Source: Anaeramoeba ignava (taxonomy: Eukaryota > Metamonada > Anaeramoebidae). From it: a DNA stretch of 64,000 bases. Under the pieces are notes generated by a model. That model saw only the letters and a program-made list of their open reading frames with translations, searched no databases and was not told the DNA's origin. This document shows, in pieces, positions 23,139-37,100 of this stretch (position 1 is its first letter; each line of letters starts with the position of its first letter). The stretch is taken from contig JAPDFW010000064.1 in assembly GCA_028826165.1 (NCBI GenBank), forward strand, positions 62,001 to 126,000. The letters are read 5' to 3'. The translations under genes and the position numbers were made by a program.

Positions 23139-25287
23139 TCAATTTTTATCAACTTTTTTCTTTGAATTTTTTTCTTTTGAAGATAGATAACGAAAAGGAA
23201 AAAGTGATAAAGTTAAAAATAAAGTAAACCAAAGAACAATTGTAATAAATAAAGAAGCATAATTATATACATCCCAAATTGAAAGAATGAAACTAATTTA
23301 AATTAAATTAAATATTAAATAGAATTAAATTGAATATTGAATATTGAAAATTAAATTGAATATTAAATTGAATTGAATTGAATTGAATTAAATTGAATTA
23401 AATTAGATAAATTAAATTGAATATTAAATAAATTAGATATTGAATTGAATTAAATTGAATTAAATTGAATATTAAATTGAATTAAATTGAATATTAAATT
23501 GAATTAAATTGAATTAAATTGAATATTAAATTGAATTAAATTGAATTAAATTGAATTGAATTGAATTGAATATTAAATTGAATTAAATTGAATTAAATTG
23601 AATATTAAATATTGAATTAAATTAGATATTGAATTGAATTGAATTAAATTAAATTAAATTAAATTAAAATTGAATTGAATTGAATTGAATTGAATTGAAT
23701 TAAATTGAATATTAAATTGGAATTAAAATTGAATTAAATTGAATATTAAATTGAATTAAATGAATATTAAATTGGAATTGATTAAATTAAATGAATTGAA
23801 TTGAATTGAATATTAATTAAATTGAATATTGATTTAAATTAAATTAAATTAAATTTTGAATTAAATTGAAAATTAAAAAATTGAATTGGAAATTGGAATT
23901 AAATTGGAATTAAAAATTGGAATGAATTGGAATTAAAATTAAATTGATTTGAATTAAAATAGAAAATTAAATTGAAAAATTAAATTAAATATTAAATTAA
24001 ATTAAATTGAATTAAATATTGAATTGAATTAAATAAATTAAATTGAAATTAAATTTGAATTCAAATTGAAAATTAAATTGAATGGAATTTGGAAATTGAA
24101 ATTGAATTGAATTGAATTAAATTGAATTAAATTGAATTAAATTAAATTGGAATATTAAAATTGAATTAAATATTGAATTAAATTAGATATTGAATTGAAT
24201 TAAATTAAATTAAATTAAAATTAAATTTAAATTGAATATTGAATTGAAATTGAATTGGAATTGAATTAAAAATTGGAATTAAAATTGAATATTAAAATTA
24301 GATATTGAATTAAATTAAATATTAAATTGAATTGAATATTAAAATTAAAATATTAAATAAATATTAAATTAAATTAAATATTAAATTAAATTAAATTTGA
24401 ATTGAATTAAATTTGGAATTAAATTGAATTAAAATTGAATATTAAATTGAATTGAATTGAATTAAAATTGAATTGAATTAAATTGAATTGGAATTAAATT
24501 GAATTAAATTGAATATAAAATTAAAAAAATTAAATGAATTAAATATTAAATTAAATGAATTAAAATTGAAAATTAAATTAAAATTGATTAAATAATGAAT
24601 TGAATTGAATTCAAAAATTGAATGATTAATTAAATTAAATTTGAATATTAAATTAAATATTAAATTAAATTGAATATTAAATTAAATTGAATTAAATATT
24701 AAATTGAATTGAATTAAATTGAATTGAATTAAATTGAATTAAATTAGATATTGAATTAAATTGAATTAAATTGAATTAAATTGAATTAAATTGAATATTA
24801 AATTGAATTGAATTGAATTGAATTAAATTGAATTAGATATTAAATTAAATATTAAATTGAATTGAATTAAACTGAATTAAATTGAATTGAAAATTAAATT
24901 AAATATTAAATAATGAATTAATTTAAATTAAATAAAAATAAAAATTAAATACAATGGAGCTGATAAAATTGCAGATCCAGTTGTTAATTTTATTTGAAAA
25001 CCATATTTTTCAAATAAAGAAGTGTGATTTTTCCAATTAATCTTTTTTTGATTAACAAAAGGAACATAAAAAATTAAATAAAAAAAATTTATAAAGAAGA
25101 TTAAAAGACATAATAATGAAATCGAAAGACATAAAATCGAAAATTGAGTTTGTTTTTGTTTTAAAGTTTTGCATAAATCCCATTTTTTAAAAATATAAAT
25201 TGTTAAAATCCAGAAAGAAATTATAATATAAATTTTTGGTTTTTTATAAATTGATTTTTTATTTTGATTTTGATTTTGATTTTTCAT
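23139..25287 (-). CDS. Four-TM membrane protein, TMEM128-like
   Basis: Exons 24953-25287 and 23139-23292 give 162 aa (human TMEM128 is 165). Four hydrophobic segments are visible: about residues 18-34 (IYIIISFWILTIYIF), 48-72, 95-113 and 120-145, with an N-terminal K/N/Q tail and a basic C-terminus. The first segment plus KTLK resembles TMEM128 (FWIL then FKTLK), and the tryptophan before the last segment (SIWDVYNYASLF) fits as well. Similarity is weak and judged by eye, so other small four-span ER proteins remain possible. The Phe codon TT|T spans the intron and the stop is TGA. It is convergent with PSMA7, with 243 bp between the stops. Confidence 0.5.
23293..24952 (-). repeat. attaaattgaat-type repeat intron
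   Basis: A 1.66 kb intron of diverged aattaaattgaat and aatattaaattg units (5-mer based: aattg, aatta, aatat), from donor GTATTT to acceptor ATTAG. Its repeat family differs from the other introns in the window. Confidence 0.8.
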
Positions 25288-25465
25288 TTTATAATAAAAA
25301 ATAAATTTAAAGAGAAAAAATGAAATTAAAAAAAAAATGAAAAAAATGAAATAAAAAAAAAAAGTGGAACAAATTCAAGAAAAAAAGATAAAATAAATTG
25401 AAAAAAGAAATCAAATTGTTTAATTTGTTTGGAAAAAAAAAGAAAAAAAAAGAGAAAAAAAAAAA

Positions 25466-28400
25466 TCACTTTTTGCTTTTTGGTTCTTTTTCGCATAACA
25501 AAGAAAATTCTTTCAATCTTTGAGCGGAAGTAATAGGAACATTCAATATAGCAGATTGGATTTCGGGAACATGATTAAAATTGAAGGGAAATCTTTGGAA
25601 GTTTGAAATGATTTCAATCAAACGGAATTGAGAAACGAATTTTTCGACTTGAATTCTATTTTTCTCATCAATATCTATATAAGAAGATTCGATACTATTA
25701 ATATCAGTGAAGAAGTGTTCCAAAGAAGGAATACAAGGGGGATGAAGGGCTTTGTAGTGGTTTTTATACTGGGATTTAAGCTGCAATTCTTTCAACTCAT
25801 CTTTGAGTTCTTGAAGCGCTTTTTTTTGCTGTTTTCCTAGTTTATTCCATGTTTTTCTGAGTCGCGCAATTGGATCTTGATTAAAAGCTTCAAGAACCGT
25901 TACCAAACTTGCATAATTATTCATTTTTCTTAAATGAATAGCAACATCGACTAATTTAAATAGCGTTTTTGACCGTTTGCTCATTTTTGGATACTTCACA
26001 ATATGATAAACAACCCAATTGATTAAATTTTTTAAATATTGATCATATTCAGCCATATTTTTCACGTTTTTGATTTTCGGTTTTCCTTTTTGAAACCCCT
26101 CCTTTACAAATATCCCCCAATTTCGGAACTCAAGCGGCGTTATTTTGGAAAAGAAGGCAAATTCAATAAGCGAGATTTGCCGAGCAAGTTCAAGAGAGTC
26201 GTTGTCCAAAACAACGTCGTCAACATGTTTTTTGGATGTTTTTTTCTTCCTCAAAATTGAGCTTGGAATTTCTTGTTGAAAAATATTGTAAATTTCTGGC
26301 TTGGCAAAAATATCATAAACCCAGATATCATGCCAATCTTTGTGCTGGACACAAAGAGCACCCTCTTTCTTCGAAAATGAGAAGTGAAGCTTCTCGTTAT
26401 TGTTTGCAATGTCTTTCTCAATAACTTTTATAACATCATCGTCAAGTCGCCAAGAGTCGTACCAGTTGGGCGACTCTTTATTTACTAACTGCGTCCGTGT
26501 TTCTGTGAATATTTTTTGGGAAAATTGCTCCAATTGTTCAGAAACTGCATATTTGATTGGCAAAATTTCTGCCGGAAAAGCCGTTGTGTTTCGAGAAAGG
26601 AAATCAAGAAGAATCCCGAAAATTTGGTTTGGTTCAAATTCTTCTTTTGTTTCGGATTCCTTCTGTTTTTTCTGAAATAAAGTGTTTAAATTTTCTTTTG
26701 AAAGTGTTTGGCTTTGTGTTTTTTTGGGGATTATTTTGGATTCAAATGAACTTGTAGATTTGGGTGGTTGAATAAGAGAATTTTCCGTTTTGGATCGTTC
26801 GATTTGAACAGGTTTTGGAATTGGAGGTATTTCTGTTGGAATCATTTCAGAATCAATAGGAGGTATTGGAGGCAATGATGTCAGTTGTGGAAATGATGTT
26901 AAAGGTGGGAGTTCTTCCGTTATCGGTGGCGGAGGAGGCGGCAATTCTATCGGTTCAGTTTGTGATCTTATTGGCAATTTGGGCGCCGTTTTTGGTGGAA
27001 GTTTTGGTGGAAGTAATTCTTTTGATGAGCTTGTTTTTCTTATCGATGGTTTTGATAATGGAGTTGGTGATTTTTCTTTTGGTGGTGTTTCTTGTGGTTT
27101 CACTTGGAAAAATTGCTCCAAGCTACTTATTGTTCGTGATATTTTTTGTGGTGCTCTTCGTCCGCTTGTTTGTCCTGATTTTTCACTTTCCTTTTTATTT
27201 GATTCATTGCTAACATTCTGGAATAAATTGATTTTGTTTTTGAGTCCTCCTCTTGGAATCCCTCTAATTATTTGTTTGGGTGGTTCTTTTGGATCTCCTC
27301 TTGGAAATCCTCTTGGAAACCCTCTGCGTTGTCCTCTTGGTGGACCTCTGCGTTGTCCTCTTGGTGAGCCTCTTGGTTGTCCTCTTGGTGAGCCTCTTGG
27401 TGAACCTCTTCTTGTTCCTCTTGGTTGTGATCTTGGAATATTACTTTTTTCATTAATATTTTCATTAATACTTTTATTAATATTTTGATCTTCTTTATTT
27501 TCATCTTTATTATCATCTTTATTATCATCTTCTTTATTTTCTTCATTATTATCTTTATTATTATCTTCTTCTTTTTCATCTTTATTTTCATCTTCTTGAT
27601 TTTCATCTTCTTATTTTCATCTTCTTGATTTTCATCTTTATTATCATCTTTATTATCTTCTTTTTCATTTTGATTTTCATCTTCTTTATTTTCATCTTTA
27701 TTTTCATCTTCTTGATTTTCATCTTCTTTATTATCTTCTTTATTATCATCTTCTTTATTATCTTCTTTTTCATCTTCTTTATTATCTTCTTTATTTTCAT
27801 CTTCTTTTTCATTTTGATTTTCATCTTCTTTATTTTCTTCTTTTTTTTTTTTTCTTTTTATTTTTTCATCTTCTTTTTTTTTTCTTTATTGTCTTCTTTA
27901 TTATCTTCTTTTTCATCTTTATTATTTTCATCTTTATTATCATCTTCTTTTTCATCTTTATTATCTTCTTTTTCATCTTCTTTATTATCATCTTCTTTAT
28001 TATCTTCTTTATTATCTTCTTTAATATTTTCTTTATCATCTTCTTTTTTTTGATTTTCATTTTGATTTTCATTTTGATTTTCTGCTAATATATTTTCTTC
28101 TTGAAATGAAACATCACTCGAATCTCCAAATGATGAATAACTTGTAATATCCTTTTGTTCTGACAAAGAAGACTTAATTGTTTGTTCAGCATTTTTCGAT
28201 TTTCCTTTCCGTTTCTTTTTACTTTCCATCTCTTCAATTTTCTTAATCTCTTCATAAAATATCTTGTTTAAATCTCCCAATGGCATCTTATCTTGCTTTT
28301 TGGATGCATAATTTTGAATATAGAAAACTTCCACTTTTTTCATTTGTTCTTCAAATTTTTCCACATTGAAGAATTTATATTGATTCAAAACAAGAAAATT

Positions 28401-31400
28401 GAATTTGGGGAAATTTGACTTATTAATCAAATTGTTTTCATGAAAATCCGAAAATAATTCATAAATCCATGTCACAATAAGAATTGTAATTCGAGCGCGC
28501 ACAAATTTTCCTTTATTTGAAAGTTCAGGCTCAAAATAAATAAATTTGGAAATGTATTCGTCTGGATTTTCAAAAATGGTGATTAATTTTTTAAGAAATA
28601 ATTTTCTTTTCATGAAATTTCTGAAGAAATAAAGAAAATGAATGCAAAATTGATAATCAAGCAAAGGTTCTGTTAGAATTCTATCGAGTAATTTATCAAA
28701 AGTTCCAAATGAAATTTTGGGGAATTTATATCTTGGGAAATGCTGAACATTAACTTCTTCAAATAGTTCAATCATATTCTTGCATTTTGTAAATCCTTTC
28801 TCTTCTGCAAGTTGGAGTGCAGTTTTGCCTTCAGAATCCATTTGAGAAATAGTGGCGTTATATTCAATTAATATTTTGGTAAATTTGACATCGTTTCTTA
28901 AAATAGCCATATGCAAAACTGTGGCTCCGCTGAAATAATCTTGTTGTTTAATATCAGCAAATTTGCTGATTAATATATCAAAAGCAGCGAAATTCTGTCC
29001 TGAAACAGTAGCTAAAAGTGGATTAGTGTACATATTGATTAAATATCGAAATCCATATTTGGAAATGTCTTTTAATTCCTTTTCGGTTAAACTTGTGTTT
29101 GTTTTCTTGATTTTGATCTCGTTTTGTTGAATAAATGTTAATAAGTTTTGTCCATCTACGTTTGCTCCATCGTTGATTAATTGGGGAATGTTTGTGTTGT
29201 TTCTGTAAAAACATGCATTGATTAATGCAACGTCTAAAATCACAAAAAGAAATGAATATTGTTTTTTCAATGATGCGTATTTAAGTGGATTTATTCCTTT
29301 AAAGTTTTTGAGATATGGGTTTGCATTTCGATCAAGAAGTAGAAAGCATAAATCAGTATTTTGTTTTTTGACTGCATAATGAAGCGGCTAACAAATATTT
29401 TATAAATAAGTTTTCAAATATTTTATAAATAAATTTTATAAATAAATTTTATAAATAAATTTTATAAATAAATTTTATAAATAAATTTTATAAATAAGTT
29501 TTCAAATATTTTATAAATAAGTTTTATAAATAAGTTTTATAAATAAATTTTATAAATAAATTTTAATAATTTAGATTAACTTACAACACGACCCTTTTGT
29601 AAATAAAATTTGGAATAAGTTTTCAAATAAATTTTATAAATGAAGTTTTATAAATAATTTTTCAAACTGAAAAATGAAGAGAAGTGTAAATTAACAAAAG
29701 CACCATTAGAAATGAGAAATTTTTAAATAAATTTTATCAAATGATTGATCAAATAATTTTATAAATAAGTTTTAAATAAATTATATCCATTATGACATTT
29801 GAACGTTAATTTATAAATCCAAGTTTTTAATTAATTTTATAAAAGTTTTATAAACAAATTTTATAAATAAGTTTTTTTTGCTGCAAAATAAATAAGTTTT
29901 TTTAAATAAGTTTTTGTTTCTATAAATTTTATACCCCATTTTATAAATATTTTAAAAACAGAAATATTTTTATAAATGAATTTATATGTCTTTATAAATA
30001 AGCATCATTAGTGATTCATTATCAGAAAATTTCTATTTTTTTAATCAAATTTTATAGATTATTTTATTAATTAGTTTTTATTAATTATTTTATTAATTAT
30101 TTTATTTAATTATTTTATAAATTATTTTTATAAATTATTTTCAAATAAATTATTTTTATAAATATTTTTTAAATAATTTTTTCAAATTATTTTATAAAAT
30201 TTTTAATTATTTTATAAATTATTTTCAAATGAATTTTATAAATAAATTTTAATTATTTATTTTATTATTTTTTATAAATTTTTTTGGAAAGCTTTATTAT
30301 CAAATTATTTTAAATTTTAAAATTTGAAATTTGAAAAATTATTTCAAATTATTTTATTAATTAAAAAATTATTTTAGAAATAATTATTTTTTATTTTGAT
30401 TATTAATAACTAAATTTTAATTAATTATTTTTATTTGAATTTAATGTTTAATTATTTTATTAATTATTTTTTAATTATTTCCTTTAATTATTTAGTAATT
30501 TTTTCCTCCAAATCTTGTTTCTGAAATTAATTATTTTATTAATTATTTTATTAATTATTTTCATTTTTAATTAATTTTATAGATTATTTTATTAATTATT
30601 TTATTAATTATTTTATTAATTATTTTATTAATTATTTTATTAATTATTTTATTATTTATTTTATTAATTATTTTATTAATTATTTTTATTAATTATTTTA
30701 TAAATTATTTTATTAATTATTTTATTAAATTATTTTATTAATTATTTTATTAATTATTTTATTAATTATTTTATTAATTATTTTATTAATTATTTTATTA
30801 AATTATTTTATTAATTATTTTATAAATTATTTTATTAATTATTTTATTAATTATTTTATTAATTATTTTATTAATTATTTTATTAATTATTTTATTAATT
30901 ATTTTATAAATTATTTTATTAATTATTTTATTAATTATTTTATAAATTATTTTATTAAATTATTTTATTAATTATTTTATTAATTATTTTATTAATTATT
31001 TTATTAATTATTTATTAATTATTTTATAAATTATTTTATAAATTATTTTATAAATTATTTTATAAATTATTTTATTAATTATTTTATTAATTATTTTATT
31101 AATTATTTTATTAATTATTTTATTAATTATTTTATAAATTATTTTATTAATTATTTTATTAATTATTTTATTAATTATTTTATTAATTATTTTATTAATT
31201 ATTTTATTAATTATTTTATTAATTATTTTATTAATTATTTTATTAATTATTTTATTAATTATTTTATAAATTATTTTTTTAATTATTTTATTAATTATTT
31301 TATTAATTATTTTATTAATTATTTTATTAAATTATTTTTTGCAAATTATTAATTATTTTATTAATTATTTTATAAATTATTTTATTAATTATTTTATTAA

Positions 31401-33620
31401 TTATTTAATTAATTATTTTATTAATTATTATTAATTATTTTATTAATTATTTTATAAATTAGTTATTTTATTAATTATTTTATTAATTATTTTATAAATT
31501 ATTTTTATTATTTTATAAATTATTTTATTAATTATTTTTATTAATTATTTTATTAATTATTTTATTAATTATTTTATTATTATTTTATTAATTATTTTAT
31601 TAATTATTTTATTAATTATTTTATTAATTATTTTTATTAATTATTTTATTAATTATTTTATTAATTATTTTATTAATTATTTTTAATATTTTTATTTATT
31701 TATTTTTATTAATTATTTTTATAAATTATTTTTTATTAATTATTTTTATTTTATTTTTATAAATTATTTTATTTTTATTAATTATTTTATTAATTATTTT
31801 ATTATTAATTATTTTATTAATTATTTTATTTTTATTTTTTATTTTAATTATTTTATTTTATAAATTATTTTATTAATTATTTTTATTTTATTAATTATTT
31901 TTTTAATTATTTTATAAATTATTTTATTAATTATTTTATTAATTATTTTTTATTATTATTTTATAAATTATTTTTATTAATTATAAATTATTTTTATAAA
32001 TTATTTTATTAATTATTTTTTAATTATTTTTAAATTATTTTATTAATTATTTATAAATTATTTTATTAATTATTTTATTAAATTATTTTATTAATTATTT
32101 TATTAATTATTTTATTAATTATTTTATTAATTATTTTATAAATTATTTTATTAATTATTTTATTAATTATTTTATAAATTATTTTATAAATTATTTTATT
32201 AATTATTTTATTAATTATTTTATTAATTATTTTATTAATTATTTTATTAATTTATTTTATGAAATTATTATTTTATTTAATTTATTATTTTATTTATTAT
32301 TATTTTATAAATTATTTTATAAATTATTTTATAAATTATTTTATAAATTATTTTATTAATTATTTTATTAATTATTTTATTAATTATTTTATTAATTAAT
32401 TTATTATTTAATTTATTATTTAATTTTATTAATTATTTTATTAATTATTTTATTAATTATTTTATAAATTATTTTATAAATTATTTTATTAATTATTTTA
32501 TTATTTATTTTATTAATTATTTTATAAATTATTTTATTAATTATTTTATAAATTATTTTATTAATTATTTTATAAATTATTTTATTAATTATTTTATAAA
32601 TTATTTTATTAATTATTTTATTAATTATTTTATAATTATTTTTATTAATTATTTTATTAATTATTTTATTAATTATTTTATTAATTATTTTATTAATTAT
32701 TTTATTAATTATTTTATTAATTATTTTATTAATTTTTTATTAATTATTTTATAAATTATTTTATTATTTTATTAATTATTTTATTAATTATTTTATTAAT
32801 TATTTTATTAATTATTTTATTAATTATTTTATTAATTATTTTATTAATTATTTTATTATTTATTTTATTAATTATTTTATAGATTATTTTATTAATTATT
32901 TTATTAATTATTTTATTAATTATTTTATTAATTATTTTATTAATTATTTTATTAATTATTTTATTAATTATTTATTAATTATTTTATTAATTATTTTATA
33001 AATTATTTTATTAATTATTTTATAAATTATTTTATTAATTATTTTATAAATTATTTTATTTATTATTTTATTAATTATTTTATTAATTATTTTATTATTT
33101 ATTTTTAATCAAATTTTATAGATTATTTTTTATAATTTCAAAAAAAAAAAGCAAAAAATACATTTAATTTAGCATTATATTTCAAAAGAACTTTTAGACA
33201 AGAAACACGACCATAACGACAAGCGTAATGAATTGGAGAAAAACCAAGATTATTAACAGAATCGGGGTCAGCACCAGTAGCCAAAATTCTTTCACAAAAC
33301 TGATGATTTCCAAGCAAACAAGCGATATGAAGAGAAGTCCAACCGAAATTATTTTTTGCATTAAGATTCATTCTGTATGAAATTAATACATCAAGACACT
33401 CAATATTAGGCGTTGGATCTAAACAGCAATAATGAACCCCTGTATCTCCTGTGTTGCTTTTTGAATGAATAAGTACTCTTCTTGCTACTGTTGGATTTAG
33501 TAATTTTGGTATCACTTGTGATTCTCCTTCAAAATTTGAATTCCAAAACATCGGTCGTTGTATCATGTTCTCTTCATCTTGTCCTTCAATTATTACCCCT
33601 TTTTTCTTGTTTAATGTCAT
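25466..33620 (-). CDS. Ankyrin - REM - RasGEF protein (two apparent one-base gaps)
   Basis: Exon 1 is 33162-33620; the large exon is 25466-29387 (acceptor GTTAG). Ankyrin repeats lie in exon 1 (GWTSLHIACLLGNHQFCERI, GFSPIHYACRYGRVSCL) and at the start of the large exon (PLHYAVKKQNTDLCFLLLDR, GATVLHMAILRND, GKTALQLAEEKG). An REM/RasGEF_N domain follows near 28700-28480 (SFGTFDKLLDRIL, ending ARITILIVTWIYELF). Then come an E/D/K/N tract, a PRG-repeat segment, a proline-rich region and a CDC25-like RasGEF domain (LELARQISLIEFAFFSKITP, with the helical hairpin to the end). It should activate a Ras-family GTPase. The frame is lost twice in the acidic tract, at the A10 run 27874-27883 and near 27612; each break is explained by one missing base. 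Restoring both joins REM and RasGEF, as in known GEFs. About 1460 aa without possible ghost repeats. Confidence 0.75.
29388..33161 (-). repeat. 3.8 kb intron filled with attttattaatt dodecamer, with non-repeat islands
   Basis: From about 30060 to 33130 the intron is a tandem attttattaatt 12-mer with attttataaatt variants. From 29388 to 30060 the filler is ataaataagtttt / ataaataaatttt, interrupted by short unique islands that read as ankyrin fragments on the minus strand (see findings). The donor is GTATTT at 33161 and the last acceptor is GTTAG before 29387. Confidence 0.75.
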
Positions 33621-34169
33621 TTCTTTTTTAAATTTGTAGTTTGAATTTTTAAGTTTTTTTTTTTTTTGAAAGAAAAAAAATGAAAAAAATTAAAATTAAA
33701 AATGAAAAATTTTTGTTTTGTTTTTTTAAGAAAAGATCAAAAAGAAGAATTAAGAATTCAGTTAGAATTAAGATTAAGAATTAAAATTAAAATTAAAATT
33801 AAAATTAAAATTAAAATTAGAAATTAAAATTAAAATCAGAATTAAAATCAAAATCAAAATCAAATTAAATTTAAAATTAAAATTAAAATTAAAAATTAAA
33901 ATTAAAATTAAAATTAAAATTAAAAATTAGAATTAAAATTAAAATTAAAATTAGAATTAAAATTAAAATTAAAATTAAAATTAAAATTAAAATTAAAATT
34001 AAAATCAAAATTAGAATTAGAATTAGAATTAAAATTAAAATTAAAATTAAAATTAAAAATTAAAATTAAAATTAAAATCAAAATCAGAATTGGAATTAGA
34101 ATTAAACTAAAAAATTTTTTTCATTTTTTTCATTTTTTCATTTCATTTTTTGATAATATTTTTTTTAAA
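33621..34169. repeat. Divergent intergenic region with attaaa(a) hexamer repeat
   Basis: 549 bp between the start codons of the RasGEF gene (-) and SCYL2 (+). The centre (33770-34110) is a simple (aaaatt)n / (aaaatc)n hexamer array. The two flanks each contain pyrimidine tracts (on their own coding strand) with several CATTTT motifs, presumably two separate promoters. Confidence 0.7.
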
Positions 34170-37100
34170 ATGGGAAATCAAATTAAAAAAGATTTTAATA
34201 TTGAAGAACAAAAAGCTTCAGGAGGACCAAATTTATGTTGGAAAATTTATCCAGCAACAACTAAAAAAACACATGAAAAAGTTTCTTTATTTTGTTTAGA
34301 CAAAGAATCAATAAAATCAAAGAAAAAAGAAAAAAAGCAATTTTTAGAAATGATTCGAAAATCAATTAGTTTACAATCTAATATTAATCATCCAAACATT
34401 TTATCTGTCAAATCTCAAATAATTGAAAGTAATTCTATGATTGCTTTTATTTCTGAACCTATTTATGCTTCAATTGCAAATATTTATGGAAATTTATCAA
34501 ATATTGAATTTATTGATTCAAATATGAAGGAATATGTTTTTGATGCTTTTGAAGTAATTTTAATTTATAAATGAATTTTAATTTATTAATTCTTAATTTG
34601 AATTTTAATTTATAAATGAATTTTAATTTATAAATGAATTTTAATTCTTAATTTTAATTTTAATTTTTAAATGAATTTTAATTCTAATTTATAAATGAAT
34701 TTTAATTTATAAATGAATTTTAATTTATAAATGAATTTTAATTTAAATTTAAGATAACTGAAGGAATTAAAACAATCTCAAAAGCTCTTGATTTTTTACA
34801 TAATATGGAAAAAATTGCTCATTTATCAATTTCTCCAGAATCAATATTTATCACAGAAAAAGGAGAATGGAAATTAGGATCTTTTGAATTTTCTGGAAAA
34901 TTAACAGAATCAGAAAATATGATTGAAACTGCTAATTTTAATTTTACAATAAATGTAAATTATTTTATTAAATTATTTTATTAAATATTTTATTATTTAT
35001 TAAATATTCATTAAATATTTTATTTTTCAAAAGGATAATACTCGTTTAAGTCCTCTTCTTTCATTTACAGCACCAGAAGTGGCTTTGCAAAAAAAAGCTT
35101 CTTTAAATTCTGATATGTTTTCATTAGGATTACTAATTCATTACCTATTTGAAAATAAAACAAACAAATCTGATTATTTACTTATTAACAAAAATGAATC
35201 ACTAGAAAATTATTCTCAATTTATCGATAATTTAAACTCAAAAATAACAGAAGATCCTGATTATTTTGTCTCTTTTTATTGCTCAAATCTTGATGAACAA
35301 GAAATCAATTGTTTGAAAAAAATCCCCTTTTATAGATTATTGGATAAAAATATTTTTTCCAGAATTAACTCAAGAGACTTTGTTTCAATCGATTATTCAG
35401 ATCAAATGAGATTGCAAATCATTAATTATTTGGAAAATTTGAAATTTAAAGATTCTCAAGATAAATTCAAATTTTTAAAAGGATTAATTCATGTTCTTCA
35501 ATCATTTTCAAGAAATGTGATCAAAAACAAAATTTTGGCAAAATTAATTGAGGTTTTGAATGATGATAAAATTTTGCCACAAGTTTTGCAAATCATTTTG
35601 ATTATTATCGAAAGTCATCTACAAGTCAATGAATTCGAAGAAATTATCCTTCCAAATATTAAAAAATTCCTCACAGATCCTGATCAATTTTACTTAGTTT
35701 ATAAACTCTTTATTCAGAATCTCCACATTTTATTTTCTAAATCTTCTCCAAAAACTCAAGAAGAATGTAAGCAAAAATCAAAAATAATCAAAAATCAAAA
35801 ATCAAAAATCAAAAATCAAAAATCAAAAATCAAAAATCAAAAATCAAAAATCAAAAATCAAAAATCAAAAATCAAAAATCAAAAATCAAAAATCAAAAAT
35901 CAAAAATCAAAAATCAAAAATCAAAAATCAAAACATTTTTTTTAAATTTTCAAAAAAATTCTATAAAATGAAAAAGATTTGGTTCCTTTTATTTTCCAAC
36001 ATCTTGAAAATCATAACAATCAACTTCAACAAGAAATGATGCAAAAATTACGAAATTTAGCGACTAATATTGATTCAAGAGTATTAACAGATCAAGTTGT
36101 TCCCAAAATAATATCAATGATTCAAAACAAAGATGAAAATCTTTCATACAAAATACAATTAATGATTACTTTAAATACTTTATTAAATTATATGGATATG
36201 CCATCAATCGAAGTTCAAATTATTCCTTATTTATCAAAATTATCAGATTTAGATTCTTCTCCTGCTTTAATCATGGCAATTCTAGGGTTGTCATTTACAA
36301 TAATCAAAAAATCTAATTTTGAAAATGCATGCATTATTAAAATAATTCCATTATTGCTTGATCTTTCATTGAGTCAACAGCTTAATTTAGAGCAATTCGA
36401 GAAATTTATCAAAATAACTGAAAAAATGCTCCAAACTTTATTTCAAAGCAGATTAAATCAATTTGATGGGAATGAAACCCAAAATCAATCATTTTCGCTG
36501 ATGAGCAATTTATCTAAAAAGGAGCAGAATATAAAACAATCTGAAATATTACCACAAAAGGAATATGCCAATGACAATAATATTAACCAATTACAGAATA
36601 AAGGATTTGATAAAAATGATAATCCAGAAAACCAACAATCGATTTTTGCAAAAAAGCGTAAAAAATTTACCAAAAAGAACAAGTCTAAACAAAGTTTATC
36701 AAGATATTCCAAGTTGAAAAAATCTCAAAATTTCAAAGATAATAAATCTCAAAAAATGCAAGTTAATTCTTCTGTGCTAAATTCTGATTCCCTTGGGTTA
36801 TTTGATAATCTTTCTTTTCACCAACCAGTTAATAGTGAGAAGAATAATGGAATTCAGAATATGAATGAATCTGAAAGTATTTCTGAAGAATCAGAAAATG
36901 AAGAAACAAATCACCAAAACCAAAACCAAAATCAAAACCAAAACCTATTATCAGGATTAAATATTTTTAATGGAATGAATATTAATCAAAATCAAAATCA
37001 AAATCAAAAAAACCAAAAAAGTGAATCAGAATCAGAATCCTATTCAGAATCAGAATCAGAATCAGAAAATGAAAATCAGAATCAGAAAATGAAAATGAAA

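Noticed and set aside
27603-28072. Lysine/isoleucine or serine/phenylalanine-rich frames around the acidic tract
   Set aside because: Alternative frames of the GAA/GAT/AAT tract of the RasGEF gene; no independent start context.
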